64,000 bases of DNA from CAWJEL01 sp964647255 (lineage in GTDB: Bacteria; Chloroflexota; Anaerolineae; CG2-30-64-16). Of the stretch, positions 51,789 to 60,401 are shown piece by piece (within the stretch, counting starts at the first letter, position 1; every line of letters starts with the position of its first letter). The notes below the pieces were generated by a model, which saw only the letters and a program-made list of their open reading frames with translations, made no database searches and was not told the DNA's origin. The stretch lies in assembly GCA_964647255.1 (NCBI GenBank), contig CAZYGI010000010.1, positions 19,535-83,534 on the forward strand, given 5' to 3'. The position numbers and the translations under genes are program-made.

Positions 51789-52991
51789 TCATGCCGGGCG
51801 CATCCACGTCCCGGATTGCCAACGTTTGAGATCATGCTCGTCCGCCGCCAGATGGGCCGCAACGCCGAGGCGGCGGCACCGTTCCTGCACAATGGCGAAG
51901 TGCGCGTGCGGCTCGACTGCTACCAACACCGGGTTTAGCCCGGCGCGGCGCAGCCGGTGCAGGGCCGAGCACATCGCCTCATCCCCCGACGGCGCCACGA
52001 CAACGACTGTAGTGCCCCACGGAAGATCGGCCGTTGCAACGGGGAGCCAGGCGGCCAGGGAAGGCCCTTCGACCAACTGGACGCGCGCCAGCCGCTCCAA
52101 CAACTTGATCAGATGGAGGCGCCCCGGCCGCGGCGGGATCGTCCAGGAGCACGCGCCCGTCGGTACATCCACGCCGTTGCTCGCCAGCCCAACCGCCTGC
52201 CGTTCTCCCACCAGGTAACGCGCCAGGGACGCGGCCACGACGATGGCCCATTCGCTGGCCTCGGCGCGCAACTGGCGGGCATAAGCATTCGGATTGAGCT
52301 CCAGGAAAATGACCGTGGTCATGGAGACCGCGGATTCGCGCTTCTTCACCTGCAAGTGGCCGACACGGGCGCTGCTTTTCCAGTCAATCGCCCGCAGGGG
52401 ATCGCCCGAGACGTAATCCCGGACGCCGATCACCCGCGCGGGATCAACGAAGATGCGCTGCTGGCTCTTGACCGTGCCGAGGGGGGAGCGCGAATCGAGA
52501 TCAACGTGCATGAGGGGGATGATCCGAGGATACACGGTGAGATATTGCCCGGCGCCCACGATCACCTGCGCCTCGGCGAAGCCGAACAGATCGCCGGTTC
52601 TCGCCGTGCCGGGACCGATTTCATAGTAGCCGCGCCGCTGTCCGATCAGTTCGTACTGCAGCCGCGTCTGTTCCCGCGGCCGCAGCGAGATCACCTGCCG
52701 GATGCTGCTGCCTGTGCTGAGAAGCGCGGGCGCCGTTTCCTCGTAACGCAGCCAGGGGACGGGCCACCAGCCCGTGTTGTGAACCTCGATCTCGACCTTA
52801 ACCGTCTCCCCCGCAAAGATGTGCTCGGTGAAACGGCGGCAGAACTGCATGCGCGGCAAAGTGCGCCCGGCCCACCAGCGCGCCAGCGCATAGATGCCCG
52901 TCAGCACATAGACCAGATAGAACAGCAGATCCATGCGCAGCAGAATCGCTATGGTAAGAAAGATCAGCAACGCAATCGGAAGGCCGGACAT
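51789..52991 (-). CDS. DUF58-domain protein
   Basis: A 400-residue protein. Two N-terminal membrane segments (about 4-40) are followed by a beta-sandwich-like region and the DUF58 signature GVRDYVSGDPLRAIDWKSSA. The C-terminal half has a von Willebrand A-like fold (VIFLELNPNAYARQLRAEAS, LPWGTTVVVVAPSGDEA). MoxR ATPases act with DUF58 partners in chaperone-like or secreted-protein maturation roles. It starts three bases after rsmI and is cotranscribed. Confidence 0.88.
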   Translation of the reverse strand: MSGLPIALLIFLTIAILLRMDLLFYLVYVLTGIYALARWWAGRTLPRMQFCRRFTEHIFAGETVKVEIEVHNTGWWPVPWLRYEETAPALLSTGSSIRQVISLRPREQTRLQYELIGQRRGYYEIGPGTARTGDLFGFAEAQVIVGAGQYLTVYPRIIPLMHVDLDSRSPLGTVKSQQRIFVDPARVIGVRDYVSGDPLRAIDWKSSARVGHLQVKKRESAVSMTTVIFLELNPNAYARQLRAEASEWAIVVAASLARYLVGERQAVGLASNGVDVPTGACSWTIPPRPGRLHLIKLLERLARVQLVEGPSLAAWLPVATADLPWGTTVVVVAPSGDEAMCSALHRLRRAGLNPVLVAVEPHAHFAIVQERCRRLGVAAHLAADEHDLKRWQSGTWMRPA

Positions 52992-52994
52992 AGC

Positions 52995-53666
52995 TCACGC
53001 CTGATTCGCTCCCGCGATGACCACAACGTATTCGCCCCGCGGTTTGACCTGCCGGACCGCTTCGATCAGCTCTGACAGCTTGCCGCGTTGGACCGACTCA
53101 TGGATCTTCGTCAACTCGTGCGCCAGAGCGGCCTGGCGATCGCCGAAGACCGCCAGCGCGTCCACCAGAAAATCCTCGACGCGATACGGGCTCTCATAGA
53201 AGACAAGGGTGTGCGGTGAGTCGCCGTCCACTTCCATGAAGCGCCGTCGCGGGCCGGGCTTGTGCGGCGGGAAGCCGCGATAGGTAAAGCTGTGCACCGG
53301 CAGCCCGGAAAGCACCACCGCCATCACGACCGCCGCGGCGCCGGGGATCATCGTCACCGCCTCCCCGGCGGCGATGGCCCGCCGCACGATGGAATAGCCC
53401 GGATCGGAGATGCCCGGCGTGCCGGCTTCGGTGACGACCGCGACGGACTTGCCTTCGGCCAGGAGCGCCATGATTCGTTCGCCCGCGCGATCCTCGTTAT
53501 GCTCATGAAAGGCCATCTGCGGCTTGCGGATGTCGAAATGCTTGAGCAGCAGCCCCGTCTTGCGCGTGTCTTCGCTGGCGACAACATCCACGCCCCGCAG
53601 AACCTCCAAGCCGCGCAGGCTGATGTCGCCCAGGTTGCCGATCGGCGTCGCCACCAGGTAAAGCAT
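52995..53666 (-). CDS. rsmI: 16S rRNA (cytidine-1402-2'-O)-methyltransferase
   Basis: A 223-residue SAM enzyme of the tetrapyrrole-methylase fold. YLVATPIGNLGDISLRGLEV at the N-terminus, ASEDTRKTGLLLKHFDI, VTEAGTPGISDPGYSIVRRA and FYESPYRVEDFL are the RsmI hallmarks. The C-terminal TKIHESVQRGKLSELI is present. It sits between moxR and DUF58, three bases from each, an unusual placement. Confidence 0.95.
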   Translation of the reverse strand: MLYLVATPIGNLGDISLRGLEVLRGVDVVASEDTRKTGLLLKHFDIRKPQMAFHEHNEDRAGERIMALLAEGKSVAVVTEAGTPGISDPGYSIVRRAIAAGEAVTMIPGAAAVVMAVVLSGLPVHSFTYRGFPPHKPGPRRRFMEVDGDSPHTLVFYESPYRVEDFLVDALAVFGDRQAALAHELTKIHESVQRGKLSELIEAVRQVKPRGEYVVVIAGANQA

Positions 53667-53669
53667 CGG

Positions 53670-54617
53670 TCACTGCACCTTTCCAAGATCCAGCGGCACC
53701 TGGTTCAGCAGATCCGCGACCACAGCCGCCGTCGTCCGGCCGCGCAGCGCGCTCTCCGGATGAATGAGGCAACGATGCGCCAACGCCAGCGGCGCCAGCC
53801 GCTTCACATCGTCCGGTAAGACATAATCACGACCATGCAGCGCCGCCCAGGCCTGGCTGGCCTTGTACAGCGCCAGGCTGCCGCGCGGGCTGGCGCCAAG
53901 CAGCAGATCGGGCTGGCCGCGCGTGGCGTTGACCAGCCGCACGATGTAATCGCGAAGGGTGTCGTCCACGTGGACATCCCAAACCTGGCCGGCGAGCTCT
54001 GGAACCCGGCTGCCATCCACCACCGCACCAAGCGTCTCGATTGGGTGCTGGCGCCGCAGGCTCACCAGCATCTGATTCTCGGTCTCCGGCGGCAGATACC
54101 CCAACTGCAGCTTGATCAAGAAGCGGTCGAGCTGCGCCTCCGGCAGCGGAAAAGTCCCCTCGTACTCGATCGGGTTCTGGGTCGCCAGGACGATGAAGGG
54201 CCGTGCCAGCGGATAGGTGACGCCATCCACCGTGACCTGGCGTTCACCCATACACTCGAGCAGCGCCGACTGCGTGCGCGGGGTCGCGCGGTTGACCTCA
54301 TCGGCCAGGAGGATGTGGGCAAAGGCCGGGCCGGGCAGAAACTCAAACCGGCCGGCGTTCTGGTTGTAGACCGACACCCCTGTGACATCGTTCGGCATCA
54401 GGTCGGGCGTGCATTGCAGCCGTTTGAAGCTCACGCCCAGCGAGATCGCCAGCGCCCGAGCCAGCATCGTCTTGCCGACGCCCGGCACGTCCTCGATCAA
54501 AACATGTCCTTCACAAAACAGCGCAACGAGCAGCAGCTCAATCGCCTCGCGCTGACCAACGATGACCTTCTCCACGTTTGCGACGACGGCGTCGGCGAAG
54601 GAACGGATAGCTTCCAT
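53670..54617 (-). CDS. MoxR-family AAA+ ATPase
   Basis: A 315-residue ATPase. Walker A is LIEDVPGVGKTMLARALA, Walker B is ILLADEVNRATPRTQSALLE, the sensor is VLATQNPIEYEGTFPLPEAQ, and GASPRGSLALYKASQAWAAL is the C-terminal lid. ATG 54617 was taken; the longer frame to 54761 crosses the lexA promoter. It is the first gene of moxR-rsmI-DUF58-DUF4129 and is divergent from lexA, so both SOS-type operators lie in its upstream region. Confidence 0.93.
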   Translation of the reverse strand: MEAIRSFADAVVANVEKVIVGQREAIELLLVALFCEGHVLIEDVPGVGKTMLARALAISLGVSFKRLQCTPDLMPNDVTGVSVYNQNAGRFEFLPGPAFAHILLADEVNRATPRTQSALLECMGERQVTVDGVTYPLARPFIVLATQNPIEYEGTFPLPEAQLDRFLIKLQLGYLPPETENQMLVSLRRQHPIETLGAVVDGSRVPELAGQVWDVHVDDTLRDYIVRLVNATRGQPDLLLGASPRGSLALYKASQAWAALHGRDYVLPDDVKRLAPLALAHRCLIHPESALRGRTTAAVVADLLNQVPLDLGKVQ

Positions 54618-54754
54618 AGCTGGGCTTCTCCCGGAAACGAGACGAAAGTGAAAAATGCAAAACCGCGTAGATTCTAACACACGACTGATGTCAGGTAAAG
54701 CGCCTGGGGGCTTGGGAAACCGAAAACTCATTTGGGAAAACTTGCGAAACCCTC

Positions 54755-54783
54755 TTGACAAACGAACACTTGTTCGCTATAAT
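54755..54783 (+). promoter_or_regulatory. lexA promoter
   Basis: Consensus TTGACA (54755-54760), 17-bp spacer, consensus TATAAT (54778-54783). It is the most perfect promoter in the window. Confidence 0.85.
54763..54776. promoter_or_regulatory. LexA operator 1 (SOS box) in the promoter spacer
   Basis: CGAACACTTGTTCG, an exact match to the Gram-positive-style CGAAC-N4-GTTCG SOS box, fills the spacer of the lexA promoter, so bound LexA would block RNA polymerase. Confidence 0.9.
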
Positions 54784-54792
54784 AGTCGCACT

Positions 54793-54806
54793 CGAACAAA
54801 GATTCG
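54793..54806. promoter_or_regulatory. LexA operator 2 (imperfect SOS box)
   Basis: CGAACAAAGATTCG differs from the consensus half-site at one position. It lies 16 bp after box 1, near the expected transcription start. Confidence 0.6.
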
Positions 54807-54834
54807 ATTGCAAATGACCGTCAGGAGGGCGACC

Positions 54835-55485
54835 ATGAATCTGTCAGACCGCCAGGTGCGCATTCTTGAGTTTATCCGAGCCTATCTGGATGAGCACAAC
54901 TATCCTCCCACCATCCGCGAGATCGGAAAAGCCGTCGGCATCCCCTCGACCTCGGTGGTGAAGTACAACCTCGAACGCCTCCAGGACAAGGGGTTGATCG
55001 AGCGAAGCGAGGATGTCTCGCGCGGCCTGCGGTTGATCAGCGGGCCGAAGCTGGTCCCGGCGCTGCGGGCTGCCGCCACCGATATCCTGCGCATCCCGAA
55101 GCTCGGCATGATCTCCGCCGGCGCCCCCATCGCGGCAGCCGGCCAACTGGAAGACCCCTTCGCCGGTGAGACCCTCGCGCTGACGCGCGACCTGGTGGCG
55201 GATACCACAGACACCTACGCGCTTCAGGTCAAAGGCGATTCGATGATTGACGCCCTGGTGCACGACGGCGACTGGGTGATCGTCAAACACCAAAATACGG
55301 CGGAGCGCGGGGAGATGGTGGTGGCGTGGATCGTTGATCGTGAGGAGACCACGCTGAAATACTATCATCCCGAAGGCGCGCAGGTGCGCTTGCAGCCCGC
55401 CAACCCCGCCTACCAACCGATCTACGTCCCGGCCAACCAATTGGAGATCCAGGGCAAAGTAGTGGCGGTCGTGAGACAGCTCTAG
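54835..55485 (+). CDS. lexA: LexA repressor
   Basis: A 216-residue SOS repressor/autoprotease. The N-terminal winged helix is NLSDRQVRILEFIRAYLDEH with recognition region TIREIGKAVGIPSTSVVKYN. The cleavage site is A95-G96 (SAGAPIA). The catalytic dyad is S136 (KGDSMIDALV) and K175 (TTLKYYHPEG). ATG 54835 follows AGGAGG by six bases. Two operators in its promoter show autoregulation. The mpg gene overlaps its stop by one base. Confidence 0.97.
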   Translation: MNLSDRQVRILEFIRAYLDEHNYPPTIREIGKAVGIPSTSVVKYNLERLQDKGLIERSEDVSRGLRLISGPKLVPALRAAATDILRIPKLGMISAGAPIAAAGQLEDPFAGETLALTRDLVADTTDTYALQVKGDSMIDALVHDGDWVIVKHQNTAERGEMVVAWIVDREETTLKYYHPEGAQVRLQPANPAYQPIYVPANQLEIQGKVVAVVRQL

Positions 55486-56054
55486 TGGCACGTCTGCCGC
55501 GATCTTTTTACGAGCGCGACACCGTCACCGTGGCGCGCGCCCTGCTGGGCCAGCGGTTGGTGCGCGTGCTGGACGGCGGCCGCCTGACCGGCCTGATCAC
55601 GGAAACGGAAGCCTACGGCGGGGCCGACGACCAGGCGTCGCACGCCTTCCGCCGCACCCCGCGCAGCGCCATCATGTTCGGGCTGGCCGGCATCGCGTAC
55701 GTCTACTTCATCTACGGGATGCACTGCTGCCTCAACACGGTCACTGCGGCGGACGGCCAACCGGGCGCAGTGCTCATCCGGGGCATCTTACCGGAGGAGG
55801 GGATTGAGCACATGCGCGTGCGCCGTCCCGCCGCCTCCGCGCAACATCTGACGGATGGCCCGGGCAAGCTCTGCCGGGCGTTGGGCATCACGTTGGCGCA
55901 AAACGGCCTCGATCTGACCACCGGCGCCGACTTATTCCTGGAGGAAGCGGAAGGGGTTTCCGAAGACGGGGTTCTCACCACCCCGCGCATCGGCGTGCGC
56001 GGAGATGCGGAGACACGCACCCGCCTCTGGCGATTCGCGTGGCAGCCCAAGTAG
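55485..56054 (+). CDS. mpg: DNA-3-methyladenine glycosylase (AAG/Mpg family)
   Basis: A 189-residue base-excision glycosylase removing alkylated purines. LPRSFYERDTVTVARALLGQ, ITETEAYGGADDQASHAFRR (conserved Glu in TETEAY), FGLAGIAYVYFIYGMHCCLN and VLIRGILPEEG match the AAG fold. The GTG at 55485 overlaps the lexA stop by one base, so it should be induced with lexA in the SOS response. The C-terminus ends in a normal TRTRLWRFAW. Confidence 0.94.
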   Translation: MARLPRSFYERDTVTVARALLGQRLVRVLDGGRLTGLITETEAYGGADDQASHAFRRTPRSAIMFGLAGIAYVYFIYGMHCCLNTVTAADGQPGAVLIRGILPEEGIEHMRVRRPAASAQHLTDGPGKLCRALGITLAQNGLDLTTGADLFLEEAEGVSEDGVLTTPRIGVRGDAETRTRLWRFAWQPK

Positions 56055-56065
56055 GACCACCGGGC

Positions 56066-56118
56066 GTAATAACGACTTCAGTCGTTGACGCTGATCGAAC
56101 GACTGAAGTCGTTATTAC
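56066..56118. repeat. Long perfect inverted repeat (aacgactgaagtcgtt family)
   Basis: 21-bp arms gtaataacgacttcagtcgtt (56066-56086) and its complement (56098-56118) around an 11-base loop, in the gap between mpg and murJ, where it may also serve as a terminator. A related, diverged half-copy lies inside korA at 62972-62992. Confidence 0.85.
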
Positions 56119-56157
56119 AGAGATCCAGATGGATTTCTGCCGCGGTGTATCAGGGTC

Positions 56158-57705
56158 CTACCGCCGGCCGGGCACGAGCCGGCGCAGGGTTTGCGTCTCC
56201 GGCATCCGCAGCAGCACGGCCGCAGCCAGGTAAATGGCCGCCCCGAGGGCCAACCCCGCCGGCGCCAGCAGCCAGACGGAGACACCGCTCAACGCCTTCC
56301 CCAGCCACCCCAACGCCAGGGCCATCGCCGCTGCAGCCAGACCGGCTTTCCCCACGGTCGCCCCCATCTGACGCCACTCCAGTCCCCCGAGGCGTCGCGA
56401 CAGCAAGACCAGCAGGATGATCATTTCCAGGGTCGTGGCGATGGTATTTGCCAGCGCCAGGCCGGCGTGCGCCAGGGGGATGCGCAGCCACACGCTCAGC
56501 GCCACATTGAGGCCCATCGCCGCGACGCCGACGCCGACCGGGGTGCGCGTGTCATGCAGCGCATAAAAGGCGCGCGCCAGGATCTCCAGCGCCGAGTGAC
56601 CCATCAAGCCGAAGGCGTAAAAAGCCAGCGCCGCAACGGTCAATTGCGTTGAACGGGCGGTGAACTGGCCGCGCTCGAAAAGCAGGCGCACCAGGGGCAA
56701 CCGCCAGACGAACAGGCCCACGGCCGCCGGGATCGCCAGGAACAGGACGCCGCGCAGCGTGGCGCCCAGGGTGCTGCGCAACTCGGCGCGGCGTCCCTGG
56801 GCTTCCAGCGCCGCGAAGGTTGGAAAGGCCGCAGTCGCCACGCCCTGGGCCACGATGCCCTGGGGCAGCAGCATCAAAAGCCAGGCGTAGTTCAAGGCCG
56901 ACAAGCTTCCGGCCGGCAGCGCCGACGCCAGCAACGTGTTCACCCAAAAGTTGATCTGCACCACTGCCAGGCCCAAGACGCGCGGGGCCATCAAGCGGCC
57001 CACGGTGCGGACGGCCGGATCGGCCAGCCCCAATATCGGGAAGTAGCGGGCCTTGTAGCGCCACAAGCCAAACAGTTGCACGTCCAGGTGCAGCGCAGCG
57101 CCCACGATGACGCCGACCACCAGGCTATAGACGCCAAATTTCGGCGCCAGGAACCATGCGCCGGCAATAATGCTGAGGTTGTATAATACGGGCGCCAGCG
57201 CGGGAAGCAGGAAATGCTGGAAGCTGTTCAGCACGCCCATCACGATCCCGCTGACGCCGAAGATCACCGTGCTGATCAACATCCAACGCATCAGATCCAC
57301 GGTGAGCGCCTGCTGCCAGGGGGCGAAGCCGGGCACCAGGATCGTACGCACCAGCCAGGGAGCCAGCACGGCGGCGACCAGGGCCAGCGCCATCATCCCG
57401 ATCACGACCAGGTTGCTGACGGCGCTGAACAGCCGCCACGCGCCGGTCAGATCGCGTCGCGTGAGCGCGCCTGTGAACACCGGGATGAACGCCGAACCGA
57501 GCGCACCGCCCGCCAGCAGATAGAAGATCAAGTCGGGCACGCGGAAGGCGGCCAGATACGCCTCGTACTCCGCGCTGGTGCCGAAGCGGGCACCGATGAA
57601 CATCTCGCGAGCCAGGCCCGCGACGCGGCTGAAGAGAAAAAGCACGACGACCAGGCCGGCCGCGCGGGCGATCTGGCGGGTGGAAGAAGTCTCATTTACA
57701 GTCAT
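56158..57705 (-). CDS. murJ: Lipid II flippase MurJ
   Basis: A 515-residue polytopic membrane protein (about 14 segments) of the MOP family that flips lipid II. FLFSRVAGLAREMFIGARFG, FRVPDLIFYLLAGGALGSAF and VFTGALTRRD at the N-terminus are the MurJ signature; later ALNYAWLLMLLPQGIVAQGV and REDL-like RRAELRSTLGATLRG follow. A TATAAT at 57712-57717 (minus) ends six bases before the ATG, so the mRNA may be leaderless. Together with L,D-transpeptidase it supports a peptidoglycan envelope. Confidence 0.95.
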   Translation of the reverse strand: MTVNETSSTRQIARAAGLVVVLFLFSRVAGLAREMFIGARFGTSAEYEAYLAAFRVPDLIFYLLAGGALGSAFIPVFTGALTRRDLTGAWRLFSAVSNLVVIGMMALALVAAVLAPWLVRTILVPGFAPWQQALTVDLMRWMLISTVIFGVSGIVMGVLNSFQHFLLPALAPVLYNLSIIAGAWFLAPKFGVYSLVVGVIVGAALHLDVQLFGLWRYKARYFPILGLADPAVRTVGRLMAPRVLGLAVVQINFWVNTLLASALPAGSLSALNYAWLLMLLPQGIVAQGVATAAFPTFAALEAQGRRAELRSTLGATLRGVLFLAIPAAVGLFVWRLPLVRLLFERGQFTARSTQLTVAALAFYAFGLMGHSALEILARAFYALHDTRTPVGVGVAAMGLNVALSVWLRIPLAHAGLALANTIATTLEMIILLVLLSRRLGGLEWRQMGATVGKAGLAAAAMALALGWLGKALSGVSVWLLAPAGLALGAAIYLAAAVLLRMPETQTLRRLVPGRR

Positions 57706-57711
57706 GGAGCG

Positions 57712-57717
57712 ATTATA
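57712..57717 (-). promoter_or_regulatory. -10 box of murJ, predicting a leaderless mRNA
   Basis: TATAAT followed by six bases and the murJ ATG. No good -35 was found 17 bp upstream; a 10-bp inverted repeat lies there instead. Confidence 0.45.
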
Positions 57718-57724
57718 ACATACG

Positions 57725-57754
57725 TGCTGCGTGACCCGTTCGCATCACGCAGCA
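57725..57754. repeat. Inverted repeat between murJ and the NUDIX gene
   Basis: TGCTGCGTGA (57725-57734) and TCACGCAGCA (57745-57754), perfect 10-bp arms with a 10-base loop, in the intergenic region between divergent genes. It could be an operator or a short-word repeat. Confidence 0.6.
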
Positions 57755-57778
57755 TGGTTCACGATTCACGGAGGCATC

Positions 57779-58297
57779 ATGGGTCGAGAAGATCAAGGGG
57801 TTGCCGTCAGCCGCCACCGGTACCAGGTCATTCCGCGCGTGCTGTGCTTCGTTACACATGCCGATCGGGTGTTGCTGTTGCTCGGTGGGCCGCATAAGCG
57901 GATTTGGGCCGGCCGCTACAACGGTGTGGGCGGCCATGTCGAGGCCGGGGAGGACATTTACGCCGCGGCGCTGCGCGAGACGCGCGAGGAAACGGGGCTG
58001 GATGTTCACGATGTCCGGCTGCGCGGGGTGGTGCACGCCGACGCAGGCGATCCGCAAGCGGGGATCTTGTTCTTCGTCTTCACCGCGGCCACGGATAGCG
58101 AGTTGACGGGGCCCTGCCCGGAAGGCGCACTGGAATGGTGGCCGACCAACGCCCTGCCCATTGAAGGCCTGGTGGAAGACCTGCCGGTGTTGCTGCCGCG
58201 TGTCCTGGGCATGGGCCCCGCCGAACCGCCGTTCTTCGCGGCGTACCGCTACGACGAGGCCAACCGGTTGGTGATCAGCTTCGCCGAACTGCAGTAA
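57779..58297 (+). CDS. NUDIX hydrolase (8-oxo-dGTP-diphosphatase-like)
   Basis: A 172-residue pyrophosphohydrolase. The NUDIX box GHVEAGEDIYAAALRETREE followed by TGLD is complete, with the catalytic Glu pair. CFVTHADRVLLLLGGPHKRI and YNGVGGHVEAG match MutT-like enzymes. ATG 57779 has GGAGG upstream; the longer frame from 57731 enters the inverted repeat. It converges with the alpha/beta hydrolase gene, overlapping by 23 bp. Confidence 0.92.
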   Translation: MGREDQGVAVSRHRYQVIPRVLCFVTHADRVLLLLGGPHKRIWAGRYNGVGGHVEAGEDIYAAALRETREETGLDVHDVRLRGVVHADAGDPQAGILFFVFTAATDSELTGPCPEGALEWWPTNALPIEGLVEDLPVLLPRVLGMGPAEPPFFAAYRYDEANRLVISFAELQ

Positions 58298-59075
58298 GGA
58301 AATCCCGCACCGCGGCGTTGAATGTCTTCGGGTTTTCCAGCGGGCTGAGATGCCCCGCGGCGGGGACCACGGCGAGTCGCGCGCCCGGAATCGCCGCGGC
58401 CATCTTTTGGGCATCGGCGGGCGGGGTGAGGACGTCGTCCGCGCCCCCCACGACGAGCGCCGGCACGGTGACCGTCGGCAGGGTGGGCCGGCTGTCGGGC
58501 CGGTCGCGCAGACTGGCCAGCGCGGCGACGATTCCGGCGGCCGGTTGTGCGGTCATCATCTTCCGCGCGGCCGCGACGACAGCCGGATTCGCCAGGCTCG
58601 TCGGTGAAAGCAACCGCGGCAGCATCTCCTCGGCGTAAGCGGCCGCGCCCGACTGCTGCACCGCAGCGATCGCGGCGTCGCGGCCGGCGCGCGCCACCCC
58701 GCTGTCCGGCTCCGCACGGGTGTCCGCCAGGATCAAGGCGCGCACCCGGGCCGGATGTCGCCGCCAGAACGCAAACGCGATATAGCCGCCCATGCTCAGC
58801 CCGGCAACGACTGCGGTCCTAATCTTGAGATGATCCAGCAGCGCGGCAAGATCATCGGCGTGGGTCTCCATGCTGAGCGGCCCCGGCCGGCTCTCCGTCT
58901 GCCCGAAGCCGCACAGGTCGGGCGCGATCACCCGCATATCAGAGGCCAGCGCCGCAGTCTGCGCGGCCCATAGCCGATGGTCCAGCGGGAAACCGTGCAC
59001 CAACAAGAGCGCCATCGGATGTCTCTGGCCGCGATCCGAGTAAGCCATGCGGATACCGTTGATGTGTGCGAACAT
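58275..59075 (-). CDS. Alpha/beta hydrolase (enol-lactonase/esterase-like)
   Basis: A 266-residue enzyme. LLVHGFPLDHRLWAAQTAAL has the oxyanion HG, the nucleophile lies in AGLSMGGYIAF, the acid in VVGGADDVLTPP, and the His in AAGHLSPLENP. It resembles 3-oxoadipate-enol-lactonase and related hydrolases. AAGGAG precedes the ATG. The substrate is not indicated by context. Confidence 0.9.
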   Translation of the reverse strand: MFAHINGIRMAYSDRGQRHPMALLLVHGFPLDHRLWAAQTAALASDMRVIAPDLCGFGQTESRPGPLSMETHADDLAALLDHLKIRTAVVAGLSMGGYIAFAFWRRHPARVRALILADTRAEPDSGVARAGRDAAIAAVQQSGAAAYAEEMLPRLLSPTSLANPAVVAAARKMMTAQPAAGIVAALASLRDRPDSRPTLPTVTVPALVVGGADDVLTPPADAQKMAAAIPGARLAVVPAAGHLSPLENPKTFNAAVRDFLTAVRRS

Positions 59076-59197
59076 TTCGTCTCCTTCTTTGCGGAGAAGC
59101 TGAAACCAGGGTGTTTGCGGCGGCTTTGCTGCCCGAAATTGCCCGCCAAGGAAAGTATATCACACCTGCGAAGTTGGCGTGTCACCGGATCGCCGTG

Positions 59198-59203
59198 TAT
59201 ACT
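59198..59203 (+). promoter_or_regulatory. -10 box of the MFS gene, predicting a leaderless mRNA
   Basis: TATACT with seven bases to the ATG at 59211. TTGGCG lies 18 bp upstream. No ribosome site is visible before the ATG. Confidence 0.55.
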
Positions 59204-59210
59204 CCGCGCC

Positions 59211-60401
59211 ATGCCGATCGAATCCGCTTCACCTAACCTCCGCCAGCGGCTCGCCGTCGCGGCGTGTTACGCGTCCATGTTCATGCTGGGCATCTCCATC
59301 TCGTTGTTGGGACCCAGCCTGCCGGCGCTGGCCGCGCGCACCGGGATCGAGCTGTCCCGCGCCGGGATCTTCTTCACCCTGTTTGCCGGCGGCTCGGTGG
59401 CGGCGACGACGCTCATGGCGCGCTTCAACGACCGGCCCATCCGCCACGTCCTTGCGATTATTGGCGCGGCGGTGATGGCGGCAAGTTTCGCTTTGATGGC
59501 GACAAGCCGAGCCTTCCCGCAGGCCGCGCTCGCGGCGGCGCTCTCCGGCATGGCGATGAGCACCGTGGGCACGGCGCCGAATGCGATCATCGCCGATGCG
59601 GACCGTGCCCGCGCCGGCCAGGCGCTGAACGCGCTCCACATCGCGGCCGGGGTGGGCGCGTTCGTCGGCCCGCTGCTGATCGCCGCCGCGATCCGGCTTG
59701 GCAGCGACTACCGGGCGGTCTATTGGCTCGCCGCGGGGCTGATGGTGTTGGTCGGCCTGCTTTGGGCCGCCGGCCGGCCACCCAGGCCCGTGCGCCATAC
59801 AGACGCGGGTGCAGGGCTGCCCGGCGCAGCGCTGGTGCCGCTGTTCGTCCTCTTCCTGATCGCGGCGCTCTACACGGGCACCGAATCCACCCTGGGCGGC
59901 TGGCTCTTCACCTATGCCCGCTCGGTCACGGTGATGCGGCCGGAAACGGCCAGCCTGGCGACATCGGCCTTCTGGCTGGCGATCCTGCTGGGCCGGCTGA
60001 CCGCAGTGCGTGCGCTCCGCTATCTCACCAACCTGCGCCTGCTGCGCGTCTGTGTTGCGCTCGCCGCACTGGGGCTTGGCGTGATCCTGCTGGCGCAAAC
60101 AGCGCCGGCGCTGCTGTGGCTCGGCGTGACGATGGTCGGGTTGGGCTTTGGCCCCGTCTTCCCGACGACGCTGGCGCTGAGCGGCGAGCTTGCGCCGCGC
60201 CAGGCGGGCGCCGTCGCCAGCCTGGTCGTGAGCTCGGGCTCGGTGGGCGCCATGATCCTGCCGTGGGCCGCCGGCGCCTTGATGCCCGTGATCGGGATCG
60301 GCGGCAGCATAGCCGGTGCGTGGGCGCCGCTGGCTGCGATGCTGGCGTGTCTGGTGGTGATCAGCCGAGCGTTGCGCCTTGCCGCGCATCCAGCGCGCTG
60401 A
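59211..60401 (+). CDS. MFS transporter (sugar/multidrug type)
   Basis: A 396-residue, 12-segment major-facilitator protein. FMLGISISLLGPSLPALAAR, ARFNDRPIRHVLAIIGAAVM (loop 2-3 motif A) and the C-half FLIAALYTGTESTLGGWLFT are typical of the MFS group related to fucose/glucose permeases. The ATG lies directly downstream of a TATACT box. It converges on the PfkB-kinase gene with a 41-bp overlap, so a link to sugar metabolism is possible but only inferred. Confidence 0.85.
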   Translation: MPIESASPNLRQRLAVAACYASMFMLGISISLLGPSLPALAARTGIELSRAGIFFTLFAGGSVAATTLMARFNDRPIRHVLAIIGAAVMAASFALMATSRAFPQAALAAALSGMAMSTVGTAPNAIIADADRARAGQALNALHIAAGVGAFVGPLLIAAAIRLGSDYRAVYWLAAGLMVLVGLLWAAGRPPRPVRHTDAGAGLPGAALVPLFVLFLIAALYTGTESTLGGWLFTYARSVTVMRPETASLATSAFWLAILLGRLTAVRALRYLTNLRLLRVCVALAALGLGVILLAQTAPALLWLGVTMVGLGFGPVFPTTLALSGELAPRQAGAVASLVVSSGSVGAMILPWAAGALMPVIGIGGSIAGAWAPLAAMLACLVVISRALRLAAHPAR

